From NCBI RefSeq assembly GCF_027922005.1, contig NZ_BSEV01000020.1, positions 1-64,000 of the forward strand: 64,000 nucleotides of DNA, read 5' to 3'. A program made the position numbers and the translations under genes. The stretch is from Streptosporangium carneum. GTDB taxonomy: Bacteria > Actinomycetota > Actinomycetes > Streptosporangiales > Streptosporangiaceae. This document shows positions 16,598-25,213 of this stretch, piece by piece. Positions within the stretch are counted from its first letter, which is position 1; the number at the start of each line of letters is the position of its first letter. The notes under the pieces are model-generated. The model worked only from the letters and a program-made list of their open reading frames with translations. It was not told the origin of the DNA and searched no databases.

Positions 16598-17601
16598 AGT
16601 TCAGAAACGTCCCACTCGTCGCGCTGCTCGTGGCGGGCCTCACCGCCTGCGGGGCGCAGGCCGCGGCCAAACCCGGCGAGCCGGAGACCCTGGAGCTTCG
16701 CTACCAGGGAAACGTCGGCGCGGTCACCTTCCCGGAACTCGCGGAGGACCTCGGCTACCTCGCTCCCGTCAAGCTCAAGTGGATCGGCAACACGATCTCC
16801 GGCCCGCAGGACATCCAGGCCGCCGCGACCGGTCAGACCGACTTCGGCGGCGCCTTCAACGGCGCCATCATCAAGCTCGCCGCCGCCAAGGCCCCCGTCA
16901 AGGCGGTCGTCGGTTACTACGGCAGTGACGAGGACAGCTACATCGGCTACTTCGTCGCCGACGGCTCGCCGATCAAGGGTCCGCGCGACCTGATCGGCAA
17001 GCGGATCGGGGTCAACACCCTGGGCGCCCACCTGGAGGCCGTGCTCAAGGAGTACCTCAAGCGCGGCGGCCTGACCCCCGAGGAGATCAAGCAGGTCGAG
17101 CTGACCGTCGTGCCCCCGGTCAACACCGAGCAGGCGCTCCGCCAGGGCCAGATCGACGTGGCCGCGCTGAGCGGGATCCTCCGCGACAAGGCGCTGAAGC
17201 GCGGCGGCATCCACCCCCTGTTCAAGGACGTCGACCTGTTCGGCCCCTTCACGGCCGGCAGCTACGTGCTCACCGACAGGTTCGTCAAACAGAACCCGAA
17301 CACCGCCAAGAAGTTCGTCGACGCCGTCGCCAGGGCCGTCGAGTGGACGCAGACCCACTCGCGGGAGGAGTACGTCGCCAAGGCCAAGGAGATCATCGCC
17401 AAACGAGGGCGGAGCGAGGACGCCACCGCCATCGAGTTCTGGAAGAGCAGCGGGGTCGCCAACAAGGGCGGCGTGATCGACGCCAAGGAGTTCCAGACCT
17501 GGATCGACTGGCTCGAGCGCGAGGGCGAGATCAAGCCGGGCCAGATCAAGGCCCAGGACCTGTTCACCAACGCCTACAACCCGTTCGGAGGCACCTCGTG
17601 A
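16591..17601 (+). CDS. Sulfonate/sulfur-source ABC transporter substrate-binding lipoprotein (SsuA-like)
   Basis: 336 residues from GTG at 16591; an upstream GTG would swallow the leader peptide. Lipoprotein signal (VALLVAGLTACGAQ) with the lipid-attached Cys at about residue 18, then a two-lobed NMT1/SsuA-type binding fold (QDIQAAATGQTDFGG, GKRIGVNTLGAHLEAVLK). First structural gene of the operon; overlaps the ATPase gene by 4 bases (GTGA). The leader peptide and the monooxygenases downstream argue for a sulfonate or other organosulfur ligand. Confidence 0.87.
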   Translation: MIKFRNVPLVALLVAGLTACGAQAAAKPGEPETLELRYQGNVGAVTFPELAEDLGYLAPVKLKWIGNTISGPQDIQAAATGQTDFGGAFNGAIIKLAAAKAPVKAVVGYYGSDEDSYIGYFVADGSPIKGPRDLIGKRIGVNTLGAHLEAVLKEYLKRGGLTPEEIKQVELTVVPPVNTEQALRQGQIDVAALSGILRDKALKRGGIHPLFKDVDLFGPFTAGSYVLTDRFVKQNPNTAKKFVDAVARAVEWTQTHSREEYVAKAKEIIAKRGRSEDATAIEFWKSSGVANKGGVIDAKEFQTWIDWLEREGEIKPGQIKAQDLFTNAYNPFGGTS

Positions 17602-18392
17602 AGATCCGGTTCCAGGGGGTCGGCAAGGAGTTCCGCGTCCGAGGCGCGGAGCGGCCGTTCACCGCACTCCACGACGTCGACCTCGACGTGCGAGCGGGGG
17701 AGTTCCTCACCCTGGTGGGCCCGAGCGGCTGCGGCAAGTCCACCCTCCTCGACCTGCTCGCCGGGCTGGCCGCGCCGACCACGGGCAGGATCCTCCTCGA
17801 CGGCGTCCCCGTCGAGGGGCCGGGACTCGACAGGGGCATCGTCTTCCAGCAGTACGCGCTGTTCCCCTGGCGCACGGCGCTGTCCAACGTCGAGTTCGGG
17901 CTCGAGGCCAAGGCCGTGCCGAGGAAGGAGCGCGCGGAGCGGGCCCGCTCCTATCTCGACCTGGTCGGGCTGAGCGGGTTCGAGGACCGCTACCCGCACG
18001 AGCTGTCAGGAGGCATGCGCCAGCGCGTGGCCATCGCCAGAAGCCTCGCCTTCGACCCGGACGTGCTTCTGATGGACGAGCCGTTCGCCGCGCTGGACGC
18101 GCAGACCCGCGAGTCGCTCCAGGAGGAGCTGCTGCGGATCTGGCAGAAGACCGGCAAGACCGTGCTGTTCATCACCCACGGCATCGACGAGGCCGTCTAC
18201 CTCGGCCAGCGGGTCGCGGTCATGACGTCCAGGCCGGGCCGGATCAAGCGGATCCTCGACGTCGAGTTCGACTCCCGTGAGGGCGACCTGCGGGCCGACC
18301 CGCGCTTCGGCGAGTACCGCCACGAGGTGTGGACGCTGCTCCGCGACGAGGTCGCGGCGGCCAGGGCCGAGGAGGCGGTCTCCGTTGGCTAG
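17598..18392 (+). CDS. ABC transporter ATP-binding protein (SsuB-like)
   Basis: 264 residues from GTG at 17598. Walker A GPSGCGKST, Q-loop (FQQYALFPWRT), signature LSGGMRQRVAIAR, Walker B VLLMDEPFAALD and the H-loop (ITHGIDEA) are all intact, so it is an active ATPase subunit. The FPW after the Q-loop is typical of the nitrate/sulfonate/taurine subfamily. Translationally coupled to the binding protein upstream and to the permease downstream (8-base overlap). Confidence 0.92.
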   Translation: MKIRFQGVGKEFRVRGAERPFTALHDVDLDVRAGEFLTLVGPSGCGKSTLLDLLAGLAAPTTGRILLDGVPVEGPGLDRGIVFQQYALFPWRTALSNVEFGLEAKAVPRKERAERARSYLDLVGLSGFEDRYPHELSGGMRQRVAIARSLAFDPDVLLMDEPFAALDAQTRESLQEELLRIWQKTGKTVLFITHGIDEAVYLGQRVAVMTSRPGRIKRILDVEFDSREGDLRADPRFGEYRHEVWTLLRDEVAAARAEEAVSVG

Positions 18393-19311
18393 CGTCTCCG
18401 CCGGCGCCTCCGCCGCACGCACCCCCTCAGCCGCCTCCCAGGGGGCGTCCCATCCCTCGGCGCCGGTCCCGGACGTCCTGCGGGAGGCCGTCGCCGAGGC
18501 CTCCCGGCAGGGGGACGCAGGCCCGGGAACGGCGCTGCGCCTGCTTCGCGGCTCGGCGCGCGCGGCCGTCGCGGTGGGCAGGCGCACGGTCGCGGTGGCC
18601 GCGCTCGCCGCGCTCTGGGAGGTCCTCCCGAGGCTGGAGGCGGTCGACCCGACCTTCCTGCCGCCGCTGTCGGAGGTCGTGGTGGCCTGGTGGGACCTGC
18701 TGCTCTCCGGCCAGTTGCTCGACCACACCCAGGCCAGCCTGGTCCGCTCCCTGGCCGGGTTCGCCCTCGCCATCGTCGTCGCCATCCCGCTGGGTCTGCT
18801 GATCGGCTGGTACAAGCCGCTGGCCGACCTCCTCAACCCGCTGCTCGAACTGTTCCGCAACACCGCGGCGCTCGCCCTGCTCCCGGTGTTCGTGCTGATC
18901 CTCGGGCTCGGCGAGACCTCCAAGATCTCGATCATCCTGTACGCCTGCGCGTGGCCGATCCTGCTCAACACGATCGCCGGAGTGAAGGGGGTGGACCCGC
19001 TGCTGATCAAGTCGGCCAGATCGATGGGGCTCAGGCCGCTCAGGCTGTTCCAGAAGGTGATCCTTCCGGCCGCGGTGCCCACGGTCTTCACCGGCGTCAG
19101 GCTGGCCGGGGCCTACTCGATCCTGGTGCTGGTGGCCGCCGAGATGGTCGGGGCGAAGGCCGGTCTCGGCTACCTCATCAACTACGCGCAGTTCAACTTC
19201 CGGGTGCCTGACATGTACGCCGGGATCATCACGATCTCGGTGCTCGGACTCGCCTTCAACCAGCTCCTCGTCCGTCTGGAGCGCCGCTTCTCGACGTGGA
19301 GGACCTCCTGA
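18385..19311 (+). CDS. ABC transporter permease (SsuC-like)
   Basis: 308 residues from TTG at 18385, preceded by GGAGG; earlier starts would lie wholly inside the ATPase gene. An Ala/Ser-rich N-terminal tail of ~50 residues leads into about six membrane helices. The BPD-type EAA loop appears as SARSMGLRPLRLFQKVILPAA. It forms the membrane channel with SsuB-like ATPase. Its stop overlaps the next start by one base. Confidence 0.9.
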   Translation: MASVSAGASAARTPSAASQGASHPSAPVPDVLREAVAEASRQGDAGPGTALRLLRGSARAAVAVGRRTVAVAALAALWEVLPRLEAVDPTFLPPLSEVVVAWWDLLLSGQLLDHTQASLVRSLAGFALAIVVAIPLGLLIGWYKPLADLLNPLLELFRNTAALALLPVFVLILGLGETSKISIILYACAWPILLNTIAGVKGVDPLLIKSARSMGLRPLRLFQKVILPAAVPTVFTGVRLAGAYSILVLVAAEMVGAKAGLGYLINYAQFNFRVPDMYAGIITISVLGLAFNQLLVRLERRFSTWRTS

Positions 19312-20648
19312 TGACCGAGCGCACGCTTCACCTGAACGCCTTCCTCATGGGGGTCGGCCACCACGAGGCCGCCTGGCGGCACCCCCGCGCCGACCCGGCC
19401 GCGATCGCCGACGTCCGCCACTACCAGGAGCTGGCCAGGATCGCCGAGCGGGGCAGACTCGACTCGGTCTTCCTCGCCGACGGGCTGGCCCTGTGGGGCA
19501 ACGTCAGGCACAACGCGCTCGGCGTCCTCGAACCCCTCACCCTGCTGGCTGCGCTGGCCACGGTCACCGAGCACATCGGCCTGATCGCGACCGTCTCGAC
19601 CACCTACAACGAGCCGTTCCACGTGGCGCGCAAGTTCGCCTCGCTGGACCACATCAGCGGCGGCAGGGCCGGGTGGAACATCGTCACCTCGGCGAGTGAG
19701 GCGGAGGCGCACAACTTCGGCGTCGAACGCCCGGCCCACGGCGACCGCTACGCCAGGGCCGCCGAGTTCCTCGAGGTCGTCACCAAGCTCTGGGACAGCT
19801 GGGAGGACGGGGCGATCCTCAACGAACGCGACACGGGCACCTACGCCGACACCGGCAGGATCCACACCCTCGACCACGTCGGCGCCCACTTCCGGGTCCG
19901 CGGCCCGCTGAACACCTCCCGCCCGCCGCAGGGCCATCCCCTGCTGGTCCAGGCCGGGTCCTCGGAGGACGGAAAGGAGTTCGCCGCCCGTTTCGCCGAG
20001 GCCGTGTTCACCGCCCAGCAGACCCTCCAGGAGGGCCAGGAGTTCTACGCCGACCTCAAGTCCCGCCTCAGCCGGTACGGCAGGCGCGACGACGACCTGC
20101 TGGTCCTGCCGGGCATCTCGCCGATCATCGGCTCGACCGAGCGGGAGGCCCGCGCCCTGGAACGGGAGCTCGAGGAGCTGATCATCCCCGAGTACGGCGT
20201 GCAGCAGCTGTCGAACATCCTCGGCGTCGACCTGTCCGGCCATCCGCTGGACGCGCCCCTTCCCGAGGTGACCCAGCCCGCCGACGGCCAGCAGAGCAGG
20301 TTCAAGCTCGTCACCGACCTCGCCAGGCGCGAGCGGCTGACCCTGCGACAGCTGGTCGGCCGCCTGGCGGGAGGCCGAGGGCACCGGGTGGTCACCGGGA
20401 CCCCCGAGCAGATCGCAGACCAGATCCAGGAATGGTTCACCAGCGGCGCGGCAGACGGCTTCAACATCATGCCGCCTGTCCTGCCGAGCGGCCTGGCGGA
20501 CTTCGTCGACCACGTCGTGCCCGAGTTGCAGGTCCGTGGCCTGTTCCGCACCGAGTACGAAGGCCGCACGCTGCGCCAGAACTACGGTCTGGCGCGACCG
20601 GCGTCCCGTTTCGAGCAGTTCAAGCAGAAGGTATCGGTGGCTTCATGA
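19311..20648 (+). CDS. FMN-dependent monooxygenase, NtaA/SnaA/DszA (LLM) family
   Basis: 445 residues. Typical TIM-barrel flavin monooxygenase of the two-component type: LNAFLMGVGHHEAAWRHP at the N-terminus, RGRLDSVFLADGLAL, and SGGRAGWNIVTSA. Members oxidise organosulfur or aminopolycarboxylate compounds (DszA on dibenzothiophene sulfone, DmoA on dimethyl sulfide, NtaA on nitrilotriacetate) using FMNH2 from a separate reductase. Two reductases follow in the operon. Given the cysteine leader and Ssu-like transporter, desulfurisation of an imported organosulfur compound is the likely job; the exact substrate is open. Confidence 0.9.
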   Translation: MTERTLHLNAFLMGVGHHEAAWRHPRADPAAIADVRHYQELARIAERGRLDSVFLADGLALWGNVRHNALGVLEPLTLLAALATVTEHIGLIATVSTTYNEPFHVARKFASLDHISGGRAGWNIVTSASEAEAHNFGVERPAHGDRYARAAEFLEVVTKLWDSWEDGAILNERDTGTYADTGRIHTLDHVGAHFRVRGPLNTSRPPQGHPLLVQAGSSEDGKEFAARFAEAVFTAQQTLQEGQEFYADLKSRLSRYGRRDDDLLVLPGISPIIGSTEREARALERELEELIIPEYGVQQLSNILGVDLSGHPLDAPLPEVTQPADGQQSRFKLVTDLARRERLTLRQLVGRLAGGRGHRVVTGTPEQIADQIQEWFTSGAADGFNIMPPVLPSGLADFVDHVVPELQVRGLFRTEYEGRTLRQNYGLARPASRFEQFKQKVSVAS

Positions 20649-21178
20649 GCATCGTGACAGTGGTGGGCAACCCGCGGACCGGATCGCGCACCCACGCGGT
20701 CGCCGTACAGGCGGCCGAGGCCGTGGCCAGGCGGATCGGGCGCGAGGGGCACGAAGAGGGGCGGGGAGAGGTCGTGGACCTGTCGGTTCTCGCGCCCCTG
20801 CTGCTGGCTCCCGACAGATCACCCGAGGTCGAGGCGGCGCTGGCGCTGGTCGCGGAGGCGAGCGTGCTGGTCGTGGCGAGCCCGACCTACAAGGGGACCT
20901 ACACGGGTCTGCTGAAGGTCTTCCTCGACCGCCTGCCGGGGGGCGCCCTGGCCTCGACGGTCGCCCTCCCGCTGCTGGTGATGGGCGACGCCAGGCACGC
21001 CCTGGCGGCCGAGGTCCACCTCAGGCCGCTGCTGGTCGAGCTGGGCGCCACGGTTCCCACGCCGGGGCTGGCGCTGGTCGAGTCGGAGATCCCCGATCTG
21101 GACGCGGTCCTCGCCCGATGGGCCGACCGGGTCGGCCCGCAGGTCGCCGCGGCGATCACCACGGGAGCTCTGGCATGA
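20645..21178 (+). CDS. NAD(P)H-dependent FMN reductase (SsuE/MsuE-like)
   Basis: 177 residues, ATG overlapping the monooxygenase stop (ATGA). Flavodoxin-like fold: VVGNPRTGSRTHAVA at the phosphate-binding loop and the SPTYKGTYTGLLKVFLDRL motif of the NADPH-dependent FMN reductase family. It should supply FMNH2 to the monooxygenase encoded just upstream. Confidence 0.9.
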   Translation: MSIVTVVGNPRTGSRTHAVAVQAAEAVARRIGREGHEEGRGEVVDLSVLAPLLLAPDRSPEVEAALALVAEASVLVVASPTYKGTYTGLLKVFLDRLPGGALASTVALPLLVMGDARHALAAEVHLRPLLVELGATVPTPGLALVESEIPDLDAVLARWADRVGPQVAAAITTGALA

Positions 21179-21252
21179 AATCGGGAAGAGATGGCGTTAT
21201 TAATGGGTTGCCGACCATAAGTGCGTTTTACGCCGTTGAGGAGGAGAAGTGA
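21175..21252 (+). CDS. Possible 25-residue microprotein in the sulfur operon
   Basis: Small ORF beginning with ATG that overlaps the FMN reductase stop (ATGA) and ending in a TGA that overlaps the next small ORF (GTGA). It contains an AT-rich tract (about 21179-21240) unlike the surrounding operon, ending VEEEK. No known family. The chain of exact 4-base overlaps supports translation, but chance cannot be excluded. Confidence 0.35.
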   Translation: MKSGRDGVINGLPTISAFYAVEEEK

Positions 21253-21368
21253 CCGAGCGGAGCGAGGTGACCGGCGGGCACGGCACCCCCGCCGTCTCCG
21301 GCCAGTCCCCGAACGAGCGTCGCGACCGCCGGCACCCGAACGACGAGCGCCGACTGGAGGAGTCATGA
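21249..21368 (+). CDS. Possible 39-residue microprotein in the sulfur operon
   Basis: GTG start overlapping the previous small ORF stop, GAGGAG eight bases upstream, and a TGA stop overlapping the ATG of the flavin reductase. Starts VTERSEVTGGHGTPA and is Arg/Asp/Glu-rich. The opening DNA (GTGACCGAGCGGAGCGAGG) resembles a short repeat that I recall at many gene starts in related actinomycetes, so this may be a repetitive element instead of a real protein. Confidence 0.35.
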   Translation: MTERSEVTGGHGTPAVSGQSPNERRDRRHPNDERRLEES

Positions 21369-21871
21369 CCGAGACCCTGCCAGGCCGTGCGGTCGACGCG
21401 GAGCGCTTCCGGCAGGCCCTGGCCGTCCACGCGGCCGGGGTCGTGGTGATCACCGCGCAGTCACAGGGAGTCCCGGTCGGCCTGACGGCCACGTCCTTCT
21501 CCTCGGTCAGCCTCTCGCCGCCACTGGTCTCCTTCTACGTGGACCAGTCCTCGACCACCTGGCCCTCGCTCAGGCAGGCCGACCACTTCGCGGTGAACGT
21601 CCTGGCCAGCGACCAGGCGGAACTGGCCTCCCGCTTCGCCCGCAAGGGCGTCGACCGCTTCGCCGCCCCGACGCAGTGGCGGCCCGGCCCCCTGGGGGTC
21701 CCGCTGCTGGGCGGCGTCTCCGCCCAGCTGGTCTGCGCCCCCCACTCGACCGTCGACATAGGCGACCACGTCCTCGTCGTCGGTCTCGTCACCGAGACCA
21801 ACCTCGTCTCCGGCGACCGCCCCCTGCTCTACCACCGGGGCCGCTTCGGCCGCTTCACCCCGCACGCCTGA
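21365..21871 (+). CDS. Flavin reductase family protein
   Basis: 168 residues, ATG at 21365. Split-barrel FMN-binding flavin reductase: AVHAAGVVVITAQSQGVPVGLTATSFSSVSLSPPLVSF and NVLASDQAELASRFA are characteristic. A second, structurally different source of reduced flavin in the same operon as the FMN reductase. Last gene of the operon, followed by a strong hairpin. Confidence 0.92.
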   Translation: MTETLPGRAVDAERFRQALAVHAAGVVVITAQSQGVPVGLTATSFSSVSLSPPLVSFYVDQSSTTWPSLRQADHFAVNVLASDQAELASRFARKGVDRFAAPTQWRPGPLGVPLLGGVSAQLVCAPHSTVDIGDHVLVVGLVTETNLVSGDRPLLYHRGRFGRFTPHA

Positions 21872-21875
21872 CCGC

Positions 21876-21907
21876 GTGGGGACGCCCCTTCCCCGGGGCG
21901 TCCCCAC
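21876..21907. terminator. Terminator at the end of the sulfur operon
   Basis: Perfect 13-bp inverted repeat GTGGGGACGCCCC / GGGGCGTCCCCAC. Lies between the operon and the convergent DapB-like gene and may serve both. Confidence 0.8.
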
Positions 21908-21940
21908 CGTCTGACTCCGGGCGTCGGCGGGCCCGCGGGA

Positions 21941-22999
21941 TCAGGCCAGCCGTACGGTGCCCCGCCCCGTGGCGAGGGGCAGGTCGAGAAGGGTGCGGAT
22001 GCCGGGCGGGGCCGCGCAGAGGGCGGCGACCGCGTTGACGGCGTGGGCGGCCGCGCCCGCCAGGCCGTGGGAGATCTCGTCGACGGTGACGGTCATCTGC
22101 GGGACGCCCTCGATGTGGATGGTGAAACCGGGATCGGACCAGCGGCTGACTTTGGTGGCGTCGGCCTTGTAGACGCACTCGACGGTCATGAAGGGGCGGC
22201 CCCTGACCAGTCCGCTGAAGGTCCACCGGGACGCGCACACGGTGCCGACCCTGACCAGGCCCGCGGCGATCTCGAACTCCTCGGAGGCGAGCTCGAACTC
22301 GTCGCTCTCCTCGACCTCGTCGAGCGCCACGTCGAGGTTGCCCGCGACGAACTGGACGCTCTCGGCGAACAGCGAGCGCTGGAAGGCGCGGAAGGGGCGC
22401 ACCGCGGCCGCGTAGTCCTTGGCGGAACGGGTGAACCCGAACAGGTCGACCACGATCTGGCGGGACGGGTGGCCGCGGAAGTCGGAGGACTCCCGGACGT
22501 AGACGTGGTCGATCCGGCTGGACAGGCCGGTCAGCGCGAGAGGGAGCATGTCGCTCATGAAGCCGGGGTTGATGCCGGTCCCGTGCAGGGAGGCGCCTCC
22601 GGCCAGGCACGCGGCCTCGAGGCGTCCCACCACGGCGGGACCGTAACATCGGGGGTAGACGAAGCCGGTCGTGGTGACGACGTTCTTGCCCGAGGCGAGC
22701 AGGGCGCAGATCGTCTCCACGTCGGTCGAGGGATCCCCGCCGAAGTAGGAGGCGGGCAGCGGCATGTGCAGCACGCAGTCGGCCTCCAGCGCGAGGATCC
22801 TGTCGACGTCGTCGGTGCAGACGACGCCGGTCTCCGGCAGTCCGACGAGAGGGCCCGCGTCCAGGCCCACCTTGTCCGGGTCGTAGACGAGCACCCCGAC
22901 GAGCTCGAACTCGGGCCGGTTGATCAGGTTGCGCAGGGAGTATCTGCCGACGGCGCCCGTGGCCCACTGGACCACGCGGAGGGGCGGCGGTGAGGGCAT
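21941..22999 (-). CDS. DapB-like NAD(P)-dependent dehydrogenase
   Basis: 352 residues; ATG at 22999 chosen because GGAGG lies just upstream, giving the Rossmann start LRVVQWATGAVGRYSLRNLI. It resembles the dihydrodipicolinate reductase-like / 2,4-diaminopentanoate dehydrogenase group (GINPGFMSDMLPLALTGLS, ESSDFRGHPS), commonly found in actinobacterial catabolic regions. Substrate unknown. Divergent from the SDR gene at 23286. Confidence 0.8.
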   Translation of the reverse strand: MPSPPPLRVVQWATGAVGRYSLRNLINRPEFELVGVLVYDPDKVGLDAGPLVGLPETGVVCTDDVDRILALEADCVLHMPLPASYFGGDPSTDVETICALLASGKNVVTTTGFVYPRCYGPAVVGRLEAACLAGGASLHGTGINPGFMSDMLPLALTGLSSRIDHVYVRESSDFRGHPSRQIVVDLFGFTRSAKDYAAAVRPFRAFQRSLFAESVQFVAGNLDVALDEVEESDEFELASEEFEIAAGLVRVGTVCASRWTFSGLVRGRPFMTVECVYKADATKVSRWSDPGFTIHIEGVPQMTVTVDEISHGLAGAAAHAVNAVAALCAAPPGIRTLLDLPLATGRGTVRLA

Positions 23000-23257
23000 G
23001 GTGGGCCTCCAGCCCGGATCTTTGGGCAGGGCCTTGCAGGGAGGAGTGTCAGGTCGACCCTCGCCCGGTAGGGGCAAAAAACTTTAACAGAAACTCACAT
23101 GCTCGATCACTATCCGCGACGGTCCGACATCCTGTCGTTTCCCCCGCGCCCCTGGGTGGCATGGAACACCGGGCCGTCGAGGGCGTGAACGCCGCGGCCG
23201 CCAGGGTGTGAACATCATGGCCCCTGCGGGGGCGGGCAAGCTATCGTTCAGGCAAAC

Positions 23258-23270
23258 AGAACTATGTTCT
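23258..23270. promoter_or_regulatory. Dyad AGAAC-TAT-GTTCT upstream of the SDR gene
   Basis: Perfect 5+5 inverted repeat with a 3-base centre, 15 bases before the SDR start and just upstream of its GGAGG. It resembles the KstR operator but has one extra central base, so a TetR-type site is likely while KstR binding is doubtful. Confidence 0.4.
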
Positions 23271-23285
23271 CAACGGAGGGTCCGG

Positions 23286-24182
23286 ATGTCAGAGCTGCGG
23301 TTCGACGGCAGGGTCGCGGTCGTCACCGGCGCGGGGAACGGCCTCGGCCGCTCGCACGCCTTGTCGCTGGCCGAGCGCGGCGCCAAGGTGGTCGTCAACG
23401 ACCTCGGCGGGGCCCTGGACGGCAGCGGCGCCTCCGCGGGGCCCGCCGCCGACGTGGTCGGACTGATCGTCGAGAACGGCGGAGAGGCGGTCGCCAGCAC
23501 CGACGACATCGCGACGCCGGAGGGGGCGAGGGCCGTCGTGCGGGCCGCGATCGACTCGTTCGGACGTCTCGACATCGTCGTCAACAACGCGGGCATCCTG
23601 CGGGACAGGTCATTCGGGAAGATCACCGTCGAGGAGTTCGACCAGGTCATCGCCGTCCACGTCCGCGGCTCGTTCCTGGTCAGCCACGCGGCGTTCCCGT
23701 ACCTCAAGGAGCAGGGCTACGGCCGTGTCGTCAACACGTCCTCGCCCTCGGGGCTGTTCGGCAACTTCGGGCAGGCCAACTACTCGACGGCCAAGATGGG
23801 CCTGGTGGGGCTGACCAAGACGCTGGGGATCGAGGGAGCCAGGGCCGGGATCAAAGTCAACGCGATCGCGCCGGTCGCCTGGACCCGCATGACCGAGTCG
23901 GTGCTCCCCGCCGAGTTCGAGACCAGGTTCGCCCCCGAGCGGGTGAGCGCCCTGGTGGCGTTCCTCGCGCACGAGTCCTGCGAGGTCAGCGGCGAGGTCT
24001 TCACCGTCGGCGGCGGCCGGATCGCCCGGGTCTTCGTCGCGGAGGGGCCCGGCTGGCGGCAGGACGACCACACCGTCGAGGACGTGCGCGACAACTGGGA
24101 CGCCATCATGGCCGAGCAGCCCTATCTCACCCCGACTGCTCTGGGCGAGCAGGCGAGCGCCTCCCTGAGGGCCATGCTCTGA
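23286..24182 (+). CDS. Short-chain dehydrogenase, 17-beta-HSD4 / Hsd4A-like
   Basis: 298 residues, ATG with CGGAGGG upstream. Rossmann motif VVTGAGNGLGRSHALSLAERGAKVVVND, NNAG motif, catalytic Tyr/Lys in ANYSTAKMGLVGLTKTL. The sequence around FGNFGQANYSTAKMGL and the C-terminal HESCEVSGEVFTVGGGRIARVF match the SDR domain of peroxisomal multifunctional enzyme 2 and the mycobacterial Hsd4A group, acting on 3-hydroxyacyl-CoA in fatty-acid or sterol side-chain beta-oxidation. The KstR-linked genes elsewhere in this window fit that role. Confidence 0.88.
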   Translation: MSELRFDGRVAVVTGAGNGLGRSHALSLAERGAKVVVNDLGGALDGSGASAGPAADVVGLIVENGGEAVASTDDIATPEGARAVVRAAIDSFGRLDIVVNNAGILRDRSFGKITVEEFDQVIAVHVRGSFLVSHAAFPYLKEQGYGRVVNTSSPSGLFGNFGQANYSTAKMGLVGLTKTLGIEGARAGIKVNAIAPVAWTRMTESVLPAEFETRFAPERVSALVAFLAHESCEVSGEVFTVGGGRIARVFVAEGPGWRQDDHTVEDVRDNWDAIMAEQPYLTPTALGEQASASLRAML

Positions 24183-24261
24183 CGTGCCCTGACATGCTCT
24201 GACGTGCCCTGACGTGCTCTGGCGGGGTGCCGGCCTGCGCCTTACGGCGTCCCGCCGCGGA

Positions 24262-24314
24262 GGCCGGGCCGCCGCTTCGCCCTGCTACGGGGGAGGCGGA
24301 TCGGCGGCCCGGCC
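24262..24314. terminator. Bidirectional terminator between SDR and intradiol dioxygenase genes
   Basis: Perfect 13-bp inverted repeat GGCCGGGCCGCCG / CGGCGGCCCGGCC with a 27-base loop between convergent genes. Just before it, 24183-24225 holds short near-repeats of TGACGTGCCC/TGACGTGCTC. Confidence 0.6.
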
Positions 24315-24349
24315 GGCCTGAGGGCGCCTTCAGGAGGTCAGGCGGTCTG

Positions 24350-24994
24350 TCAGGGGACGTTCAGCACGAAGTCGTACGTGGCGGTGCGGCCGCCCGGCAC
24401 GGTCTGCACGTTCATGAGCAGACGCCGGTCGTAGATCGTGTCGGTGTTGTTGCGCGGCTCGCCGGGGAAGTAGAGCTGCGTGGTCAGGATCGGTCGGTTG
24501 GGGGCCTGCAGCTTGACGTGGATGTGGCGGGTCCGGCCCGGGTATAGGCCGGGGACGAGCGTGGTCAGGGTGAACGCCCCGTTGGCGTCGGTGAACAGAT
24601 GGCCGCGGAACCGGAAGCCGGTGTTGTCGTAGGTGCCGGCGTTGTCCGCCTGCCAGAAGTCCAGCAGCACCTGCGCCAGGGGCTTGCACGACCGGCTGTA
24701 GACGCGGCCGCTCACCGTGAGCTTGGTCCCGGGAGCGCCCGCGGGGACGATGTTGCTGCGCAGGGGCGAGTTGGGCTTGAAGTACGGCCCCTCCGTCTGG
24801 GCGATGGTGGTGGAGCTGCCGGGAGTGCAGGCCAGAGGCTCGGTGCGCCCCTGCAGCGAGGCGGCGGCGGGCCCCGCGGCGGCGCCCGCGACCACGGGGG
24901 CGGCGAGCGCGCCCAGGCCGACCGCCGTCACGAACTGCTTGCGGCTGAGGCCGGACTCCAGCTCCTCTTCGGGGGTGCGGGGGATCTCGCTCAT
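24350..24994 (-). CDS. Exported intradiol ring-cleavage dioxygenase
   Basis: 214 residues from ATG at 24994. N-terminus has a Tat-like signal (LSRKQFVTAVGLGALAAP) followed by the intradiol dioxygenase beta-sandwich. Fe(III) ligands of the family are visible: Tyr in NAGTYDNTGF, Tyr in GLYPGRTRHIHVK and the two His of HIH. It would open catechol-type rings to muconates, apparently outside the membrane, as in other Tat-exported members. Convergent with the SDR gene; divergent from an AraC regulator, a plausible control partner. Confidence 0.88.
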   Translation of the reverse strand: MSEIPRTPEEELESGLSRKQFVTAVGLGALAAPVVAGAAAGPAAASLQGRTEPLACTPGSSTTIAQTEGPYFKPNSPLRSNIVPAGAPGTKLTVSGRVYSRSCKPLAQVLLDFWQADNAGTYDNTGFRFRGHLFTDANGAFTLTTLVPGLYPGRTRHIHVKLQAPNRPILTTQLYFPGEPRNNTDTIYDRRLLMNVQTVPGGRTATYDFVLNVP

Positions 24995-25213
24995 CGAGAG
25001 TTCTCCTTCGGAGATGTGATGGCCGTGCTGGGGGGTGCGCACGGTTCCAGATGTGTATATCGAGTTCACTGACTGGAAAGGTTGACTCTCTGCGCCAAGC
25101 CTTTGTCATGTCGCGCCGGGCATAACGTGATGTTGGATCCGAATGGGATTGCCACCGGACGGGGAGTGGGGGTGAAGCTAGGGTCATCGCCTCTTAACGC
25201 CGAGGAGAGCGTC

